Source: Bettongia penicillata ogilbyi
Taxonomy: Eukaryota; Chordata; Mammalia; Diprotodontia; Potoroidae
Direction: 5' to 3'
NCBI GenBank assembly: GCA_023548195.1
Contig: JAJHZJ010000013.1
Location: forward strand, 1,125,001-1,189,000
Length of the DNA stretch: 64,000 nt
Numbering within the stretch: position 1 is the first letter of the stretch; the number at the start of each line of letters is the position of its first letter. Of this stretch, positions 58,000 to 64,000 are shown in pieces. Below the pieces are notes generated by a model that worked only from the letters and a program-made list of their open reading frames with translations, was not told the DNA's origin and did no database searches. The position numbers and the translations under genes are program-made.

Positions 58000-58110
58000 G
58001 CACAGTAGAAAAAGCCTCTGGACTCAGAATCTCAAAGTTCCAGGGACAAATCTTGCCTTATACACTTACTAGTCACTAGTCACTTAACTGCTCTGTGCCT
58101 CAGTCCTAAT
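58000..58110 (+). mobile_element. MIR/CORE-SINE fragment
   Basis: agcctctggactcagaatct, tagtcacttaactgctctg. Ends about 55 bp from the P-loop exon. Confidence 0.5.
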
Positions 58111-58165
58111 ATCTCAAGTCCCCATATTTAAATAGCAAGAAAAGTCTCAACACATATATAGAAAC

Positions 58166-58326
58166 CTCATTGTGCTCCAAACAGGCGATCATGATCTCCG
58201 ACAAAATGACCACTCCAGTTCTCCCTACACCAGCACTGCAATGGACCAGCAAGGGAGGGTTGGGGCCTTTAGGTTCCGTTGTGCTGTTTGTATGGCGACG
58301 AACTGACTGGATCTCCTCCAGGTATG
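58166..58326 (-). CDS. PTPN21: PTPN21 exon: catalytic P-loop ([10 protein letters not shown])
   Basis: Minus-strand acceptor ttgacag precedes 58326 and donor GTTTCT follows 58166. The first two bases complete a Ser codon from the previous exon. It reads [20 protein letters not shown], then [20 protein letters not shown] and [23 protein letters not shown] is the C(X)5R signature with catalytic Cys and Arg both present, so the P-loop is intact. The acceptor is preceded by an unusually long CT-rich stretch (58355-58445 on the + strand as GA). Confidence 0.97.
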
Positions 58327-58354
58327 CTGTCAAAGTCAATAAGAGCAGCAGAAC

Positions 58355-58445
58355 CAGAAAGAGATAGAGAGACAGAGAAAGCCAAGAACAGAGAGATACA
58401 GAGAAACAGGGATGGAGGAAGGGGGAGACAGAGAGAGAGAGACAG
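58355..58445 (+). repeat. GA-rich tract (CT-rich on the PTPN21 strand)
   Basis: gaaagagatagagagacaga and gacagagagagagagacag. Lies about 30-120 nt upstream of the PTPN21 acceptor at 58327. Confidence 0.85.
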
Positions 58446-58499
58446 TCAGTGATAAGCTCTATATAATTCTTATGAAACCACTTCATTTGTCATTCATTA

Positions 58500-58682
58500 G
58501 GAGGCAGTAAGGTACAGTGGAAAGTGTGCTAGATTTAGAAGAGCTGGTTTCAAATCCTGTTTTGTGTGTGCCCTCAACAAATCACTTGATCCATACAAGC
58601 CTCAGTTTCCTCATTTGTAAAATGAGGCATTTGGACTAGATCACCTCTAAGTTTCCTTCTAGCTCTAAATCTATGAAAATGG
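58500..58682 (+). mobile_element. MIR/CORE-SINE
   Basis: ggtacagtggaaagtgtgct, gtttcctcatttgtaaaatg, tctagctctaaatctatga. Well preserved. Confidence 0.75.
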
Positions 58683-58850
58683 GTACTTGCCACACAAGAC
58701 TACACCTTTATTTGCTGTCCGCACTTGAGAGCCTTATTTTCAAAGTCAAACTATTCTGGATGTTACCATGTTGTGATTCTAATGAATACCTGTGAAGGCA
58801 TATCATTCTTTCTCTCCATAGCCTTCAAGCATGAGGTTGATGTCACTTAC

Positions 58851-59085
58851 ACAAAAATCCCTTTAAATCTTCTGGACAACCATGCTCGGGCCAGTCAGTA
58901 TACTGAAGATGCCAAATGGTTCTTTCTTGTCCGGTGAGAAGATGTTTGATCTTCAAGCCAGTTGTGGCATAGCAACCAGAGTCAGTGCGGAATCGAGTTG
59001 TGATCTTAAATCTTCCATATGTCACAGTGTTGTGCCTTGAACCAAGCCGTGGCCAATACCTAAAGCTCTTCTCTCGTCCACCCTC
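58851..59085 (-). CDS. PTPN21: PTPN21 exon: E-loop and WPD-type loop (78 codons plus 1 nt)
   Basis: Minus-strand acceptor tttaaag precedes 59085 and donor GTAAGT follows 58851, closing one base into a Ser codon. The peptide starts [20 protein letters not shown] and ends [24 protein letters not shown] marks the E-loop region. The general-acid loop reads WPE, with Glu instead of the usual Asp. I recall the same WPE in human PTPN21 (Glu1067), so it is an inherited feature of this phosphatase rather than a mutation here. Confidence 0.96.
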
Positions 59086-59273
59086 CTTTAAAAAAAAGTG
59101 GGAAAAAAGTAATTTTTTAAAAAATTATACATTATAGACACACTATATTTGCCAGTGATATGACTAGATTACTATCCCCCACAATTTCCCTGTATTTCCT
59201 CCTTAATATCATAGCTCCACAAAAAAGCAGACTTCTGTGAATAAGGAATCAAGTTAAAATAAATAGTACTCAC

Positions 59274-59402
59274 TTCTTCTGCTGTTGCCATTGCTATGAT
59301 AGCAATTCCTTGTTCCCATACCATCTGCCAAAAATCCTGACATGTGTTTTGCAAAGGTCCTTGGGTGGCAATATAATCCCATTCAATGCCACCAACAGAG
59401 AC
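59274..59402 (-). CDS. PTPN21: PTPN21 exon: central PTP domain (43 codons)
   Basis: Minus-strand acceptor ccacctttag precedes 59402 and donor GTGAGT follows 59274. Phase is 0 at both ends. The peptide [17 protein letters not shown] continues with [20 protein letters not shown] and ends ATAEE. The YIATQGPL and DFWxMVWEQ motifs are classical PTP conserved motifs. Confidence 0.96.
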
Positions 59403-59654
59403 CTAAAGGTGGGAAAGTTCAAAAGAAAATCTTAAACCAAGGTCTTAGGGACTTCTGAAACAAAAACCAACCAGCTTGATCACTCATACTCCTCTGAGAA
59501 AAGTGATCTAGGAAATCTAGGAAATAGCATATCTTGAACAGAGTATCTGCTTGAACATTTATTGGATTGAGTTGATAATCATTCCAATGAAATACAAAAT
59601 TTTAAATTTCTAATTTAAAAATGAACATATCCAAACCCCACATATTGGTTAGAA

Positions 59655-60035
59655 TATTCTCACATTTGAAGTAAGCAGAACAAGAACATTGTATACGGTA
59701 ATTGCAATGTTTCCATGATAATCAGCTGTGAAAGACTTAGCTCCTCTGACCAAAACAAAGATCCACAACAACTCTAAAGGATTCGTGATGAAAAATGCTC
59801 TCCACCTCCACAGAGAGAAGTGATAAACTCTAAGTACAGAATGAAGTATGTTTTTTCCCTCTTTTCTTTTTGCTTCCCCTTCCCCCACACAATATGACTA
59901 ACGTGGAAATATGTTTTGAATTAACTTCCTATGTATAATGGACATTGTATTTCTTGCCTTCTCAATAGGTGGGGAAAGAGGTCAAGGGAGGGAGAAGATT
60001 TGGAACTAACAGTAAAAATGCTTTTTAAAAGTATA
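59655..60035 (+). mobile_element. L1-type LINE 3' end
   Basis: gtaagcagaacaagaacatt, tcagctgtgaaagacttagc and gggagggagaagatttgg. Same family as 10015-10460. Confidence 0.65.
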
Positions 60036-60144
60036 TGCTCACATTTGGAAAAGTTTTTCATGCCTACAATAGTGGAGTTTTCACTACAAATTATTACAAT
60101 TTCTTTTCCAAAACACATGCCCACAAGGAAGGCAATGCAAAGCA

Positions 60145-60665
60145 TGATAATGTTCATTTTATGGCTGCAGAGACCGATTCAGAGAGGTCAACATGATTTA
60201 CCCCAAGTTATCTAAGCCAAAGTTATAGAAACCTGGATATCCAAGGTCCAGATCTAATCATCTCTACTACACTGCCCCTGCAATCTTCACAATCACTAGT
60301 ATTCAACAGTATTTTATAGCTTACAAAGTACTTCATACATTATCAAATGAGAAAATGTAGGATTATGCTTTGTAAACTCTTAGAGCACAAATGTCAATTA
60401 TGATTTCATTTTCATTTTTGCAATTTCTATGATAAACTTCATAAAATAGGTAATACAACTATTATTATCTTAATTTTACAGATAAGAAAACTTATGCTTA
60501 GGAAGATAAAATGCTTTTCTGAGTCAACATCCCTACTGATGAATTGTTAACCTGTGTTGATTAAGCACTTACTATGAGCCAGGCACTGTGCTAAAGACAG
60601 TACTGGGAATGCAAAGAAAAAAAGATAAAAACAGTCCCTAATAAAAGGTAGAATTGGGATCTGAG
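60145..60665 (-). mobile_element. MIR copies (60145-60275, 60300-60545) and L2 3' scrap (60555-60665), antisense
   Basis: gctgcagagaccgattcaga; ttacagataagaaaacttat; ttaagcacttactatgagcc with caggcactgtgctaaag. Confidence 0.55.
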
Positions 60666-61261
60666 CACCTTTGTTAAAGGAAAATTAAACTGGTGGTTCA
60701 TCAGTATACATATACTGCAGATGACAACAACCAAGAGCTCGAATGAGCTGGGTTCAAAACTTTTTGAAAAGATAGGGAACTCTAATTTTCAACTTGGAAA
60801 ATTAGCACTTTCACTGATACCAAGCTGCGTGCATGCGCACATACACACATACACATTTTTTAATGTAGTATTCTTGCAGTAATGTTGAATTGACTACAAA
60901 TTGTGGACAAGTGTTGACAGTGTTTAGGGATCTTATAAAATGTGCCTTAGAATTCCTGTACTTTCTTGATCCTCTATAAACATCTGTATATATGCCAGTT
61001 ATCTTCAGTTGGTGTTTTTTTGGTTTCTACTCATAATGAGCGCTACAAGGTTTCACACTAAGTATTCCACAAAATTACATTTCCTGTTATCATTGGGTAC
61101 GCAATGAAACTAACTCCACCAACTCCTTTATTAGCCTCTCCAAGGGAAATTTCTAAGTTTTCCATTCAGTTGTCTTTTGATTTCATTTATAGTGAAAATA
61201 TTCAAGACATGTGGTTCTCTTCAGTACTCCAATAATATGTTAACTCATTTGTTGTTGGACA

Positions 61262-62024
61262 GGTTGTTGTATTCGTCCTTCATTTTCAAAGAGGACCGTG
61301 ACATCAGAGAGATGATAACATGACTTCCACTTGATTTTGAACACAACCAGTGAGTAGACTGAGTTGCCTAAATGGGGACCCAGCTAGCTGGGTAACTCAG
61401 CTCATCCTCTCTCAACTTAGCCCTCTCCTTTTCCTTCTCCTCTCCAAAAAAAGGTAAATTTTGATGGCCAGAAGCTGCCCAGTTAACTTGGGGTGCTTTG
61501 GCTAGATTCATTTGCTCTCCTCTCCTTTCTTCTCTCCTCTCTTGTTCTCTTCTTTCCTCTCCTCTCCTTTCCTTTCCTTTCTTCTTTCTTATCTTCCCTA
61601 AAACCTTAAACCCCATGAACTCTGAAGCCCATGGATTGAACAAGGAAGGGTCCCTGCCCAACCTCCACTCAGTGGCTGTTTTTGGACCCTCCTAGCTTAG
61701 AGTGAATGTCAATAGTGACACTTTCTCTTCCAAACAACAACCCTGACCCTCCCAGCGTGATTTCTCTATTTTTTCTTTTCTATTAAAGGAGTCATCCCCT
61801 GACTACTTTTTTAAGAGGTCTATTCACTAAATGGGCATTACCTAACTTTAAGTGAGGACCCTTGAAAAGGCCTTAGGCGAAAAGACCAAGGTCTCCCATT
61901 GCATCCTGGGCCGTCTCCAGTCATCCTGATGAAAATCTGGTAACTAGATCCAGATGACTCAGGAGGAGAAAGTGAGGCTGGTGACCTTGAACAACCCTCC
62001 CTCACTCAAAAAAACAAAGTCAAG
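61262..62024. mobile_element. Composite 763-bp insertion flanked by 12-bp direct repeats
   Basis: Perfect repeats tgttgttggaca at 61250-61261 and 62025-62036 bracket the block. The left about 85 bp is the reverse complement of the 3' end of the SINE family also seen at 19381-19706. The right about 125 bp is that family's middle segment in sense orientation, ending where the left segment would begin. Between them are about 550 bp of unassigned sequence, including a TC-rich tract (61515-61595). It could be an LTR-like or composite retroposon; class unknown. Confidence 0.5.
61515..61595 (+). repeat. TC-rich low-complexity tract
   Basis: Repeats of ctctcctttc and cctttcctttcc inside the composite insertion. 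Confidence 0.85.
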
Positions 62025-63149
62025 TGTTGTTGGACAAAAGTACCAACAGTCTAAACTATGTGATTCCTAATAGCCTTTCCCCTCATTTTTTATCTACACC
62101 ACTATCATAACTTCCAAGGTAGAGAGGATCACGTTAGGTAGAACCATTTTATATTTTTTCTTTGTTTCATAAGTCACTAATGGCAAACGTATCCCTTAAT
62201 GCCCAACCTAATTGTAAAGAACCTCATAATTTTAAGATAAATTAGTTATTATACAGCAAACATTGTCTATTTCTGGAGCTCGATATGTAGCTCTTCCAGG
62301 ATAGTAGAATCTACCAGAGTTAGAATTCTAGTGGAATAGTACTTGAGAACACAGAGTCATTTCCAAGCCCCCATGAAGAATGGAATTGAATTTTTGTGGA
62401 GAAAAATGTCAACTTTCTTTAATGAAACGGTATAAATAAAAGAATGCATTATGGAACAGAAATTAAAAATTCCTCCTATAAATTCTTTTTTTATTCAGTG
62501 CCCAAAAGGAATTCTCTCCTGAAAATAGTGACCTCAAATACTGTGTCAATGTGAGCCAAGAGTAGGAGGGGAAAGAGGAAAGGGAAGATCTGGTTTTGTT
62601 CACCCACTCATTATGAGTCATCTTTTTTTTGCTTCCATTTTAATGATTCTGACATTACTATGCTTGGGTGGCATAACACTGTTGTCTCCAGGAAGTAGGT
62701 AGCACTGCTTCTTCAAAGAGCCAAATGATGTTCTGAAATGATTATGGGCAGCATGTGAAGGCATGCCATCACAGAACACTCTGTACCTTCTGAGAAAATT
62801 GCTTCCATGATCACCAAGATTGACTCTGAGGTCCTTGTCCAAATACATGAAATAAACTACACTTGGGATAAAGGTTTTAGTTACTAGGAGAACAGAAACA
62901 TGGATTAAAAGACCAAGATTTTACTCTTGGATATAGGGCAAAAGTCTTCTAAGAATCCCCTGGGTTCACAGTACTTACCTGAGAAGCAGACTACTTTATC
63001 ACATATCAAATAGACATAAAGTATTTTCTTGAACAAGATTTGATTTTGGTTTAAGGGTTTATTCATTTGTAAACCAGATCTCATAATAACAGCCATTTGC
63101 CTTAGAAGGATACTTTTAATACTAAAAATTTAATACTTATAATACATTT

Positions 63150-63560
63150 TGAGACTTTTGGCTGAATATCTACTAGTCATGTGACCACTGGCAAGTCATT
63201 TAAATACTCTATTTCTCAGTTTTCTCCTGTGTATAATGAAGATAATAATACACTACACTTATTGTCATTGGCTTTTATGAGGAATGCATTTTGCAAATTT
63301 TAGCAGGCATGGTATAAAAACATGTTATTATAATTGTCGCATTACCAGAAAGATGTAGTGAATAAAGACAGTGGATAGTTGATCTCAAAACTAGGATGAC
63401 CTAGATTCAAGTGTCAGCTCTGAAACACACTGACTATGTAACTTTGAACAAGTCCCTTAAAACTCTCATTGCCCTGGGAAACTCTCTAAGACATTACATT
63501 CTAATTACATAAAAAGTGCACACAAGCATTGGTAGAGAAGTTTCCTCACTCAGGAATTTC
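63150..63560 (+). mobile_element. Two diverged SINEs (63150-63330, 63345-63560)
   Basis: First: gtgaccactggcaagtcatt, ataatgaagataataatac. Second: aggatgacctagattcaagt, ctttgaacaagtccctt. They end about 90 bp from the PTPN21 exon at 63649. Confidence 0.5.
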
Positions 63561-63648
63561 CTATAGCAATTAAATGCCAGATCTAGTCTCTATCCCTTAT
63601 CTCTATCACCTTACCATCATTTATATTTACCATCAGTTTTCATCTCAC

Positions 63649-63870
63649 CTTAATATGTGATGCATTGATATAACCAGTATTGTTTTCTTTGGTTGGGACC
63701 AGTTCTACTCTGGTATCATCATAGGGGAGCACATCTTGGAATCTGTTTCTCTCTGCATTGTCAGGGAGTCGTGCTATTGCGCACTCTCCGTCTATCCGTC
63801 GTTTTTTCAGAATGCGTTCATATTCTGTGAATACCATTCCCTGTTCTAACCGCTGCTCCAGAATTTTACA
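63649..63870 (-). CDS. PTPN21: PTPN21 exon: start of the PTP domain (74 codons)
   Basis: On the minus strand the acceptor is a long T run plus cag before 63870, and the donor GTGAGA follows 63649. The exon is phase 0 at both ends. It reads [20 protein letters not shown], then a charged stretch, [20 protein letters not shown] and [17 protein letters not shown]. This is the N-terminal PTP region, with the pTyr-recognition loop and the YINAS motif. The usual KNRY is replaced by ERNRF, so the loop Tyr is Phe. This kind of deviation is typical of the PTPN14/PTPN21 pair. Confidence 0.95.
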
Positions 63871-64000
63871 CTGAAAAAAAAAAAGATTACACTGAATAAT
63901 GTGAAAGTGTTAAACTTTAATGATTCCAATCTCAAATTTTTATTTAAAAGGAATTAACAGAAAAGAGGATAGTTTTCAGTTGGTTTTTCCTTGGGCTTAT

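Larger units (their letters stand above)
56346..63648 (-). other. PTPN21 introns, remainder
   Basis: Unassigned: 56346-56735, 57425-57995, 58683-58850, 59403-59650, 60670-61248 and 62037-63145. The stretch 62500-62900 is not repeat-like and holds a 76-codon minus-strand frame (62848-62618), but I see no splice or homology support. Confidence 0.55.
49590..64000 (-). other. PTPN21: PTPN21 transcription unit (3' part: last five coding exons and 3'UTR)
   Basis: Five coding exons on the - strand (63870-63649, 59402-59274, 59085-58851, 58326-58166, 56345-56217) join in phase to 291 residues plus TAA. The product is a classical protein tyrosine phosphatase domain very close to PTPN21 (PTPD1) as I remember it and clearly closer to it than to PTPN14. 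From established knowledge, PTPN21 is a cytoplasmic FERM-PTP of about 1170 aa that acts with Src, Tec-family kinases and KIF1C. The FERM domain and central linker must lie beyond 64000. All boundaries have GT/AG ends, so the gene appears intact. It is convergent with SPATA7. Confidence 0.95.

Noticed and set aside
61498..61695. 65-codon + and 97-codon minus frames over the TC-rich tract
   Set aside because: Low-complexity CT/GA DNA; translations are Ser/Leu or Glu/Arg runs.
62618..62848. 76-codon minus-strand frame inside a PTPN21 intron, considered as an extra exon
   Set aside because: The flanking exons already join in phase to a complete, human-like PTP domain. An insert here between YINASHIK and VSVGG would disrupt it.
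1..64000. CRISPR arrays, prokaryotic operons, phage or plasmid features
   Set aside because: The window is vertebrate genomic DNA; the only regularly repeated units are microsatellites and two-copy tandem duplications.

Overview
The window is vertebrate nuclear DNA and almost certainly marsupial. It is AT-rich, with small exons separated by long introns. It is dense in CORE/MIR-type SINEs, L2-, L3/CR1- and L1-type LINE remnants, and tRNA-headed SINEs of the kind I know from marsupial genomes (heads reading gggcagctaggtggcgcag). No bacterial, plasmid, phage or CRISPR features are present. Gene names rest on recognising the translated exons against remembered human orthologues; no search was run.

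Two protein-coding genes lie tail to tail. On the + strand, positions 1 to about 40130 hold the 3' nine coding exons of SPATA7 (exons 4-12 by human numbering as I recall it; exons 1-3 lie upstream of the window). SPATA7 is a photoreceptor ciliary protein. On the - strand, positions 64000 down to about 49600 hold the last five coding exons of PTPN21, which together encode most of its tyrosine phosphatase domain, plus a long AT-rich 3'UTR. All splice sites and phases join cleanly, so both genes look intact. The order SPATA7-PTPN21 is what I know from human chromosome 14q31, so this is conserved synteny. The two genes have no evident shared function.

Layout: 1-1550 SPATA7 intron 3; 1551-40128 SPATA7 exons 4-12 with repeat-filled introns; 40129 to about 49590 repeat-rich intergenic space; about 49590-56216 inferred PTPN21 3'UTR; 56217-63870 PTPN21 catalytic exons and introns; 63871-64000 start of the next upstream intron.

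The notable non-genic content is: a retrocopy with target-site duplication and poly(A) tail that seems to derive from an intronically polyadenylated transcript (4640-5511); two half-L1 (ORF1-only) LINE copies (13080-15868 and 33961-36472), one of which splits an L2; a palindromic hAT-like MITE with near-perfect 8-bp duplications (23845-24046); a tiny mariner-like hairpin inside one of two copies of an unclassified repeat (47683-47711); a 763-bp composite insertion between perfect 12-bp direct repeats (61262-62024); and two short recent tandem duplications. I found no convincing new biological system. The best candidates for a second look are transposon and retrocopy structures.
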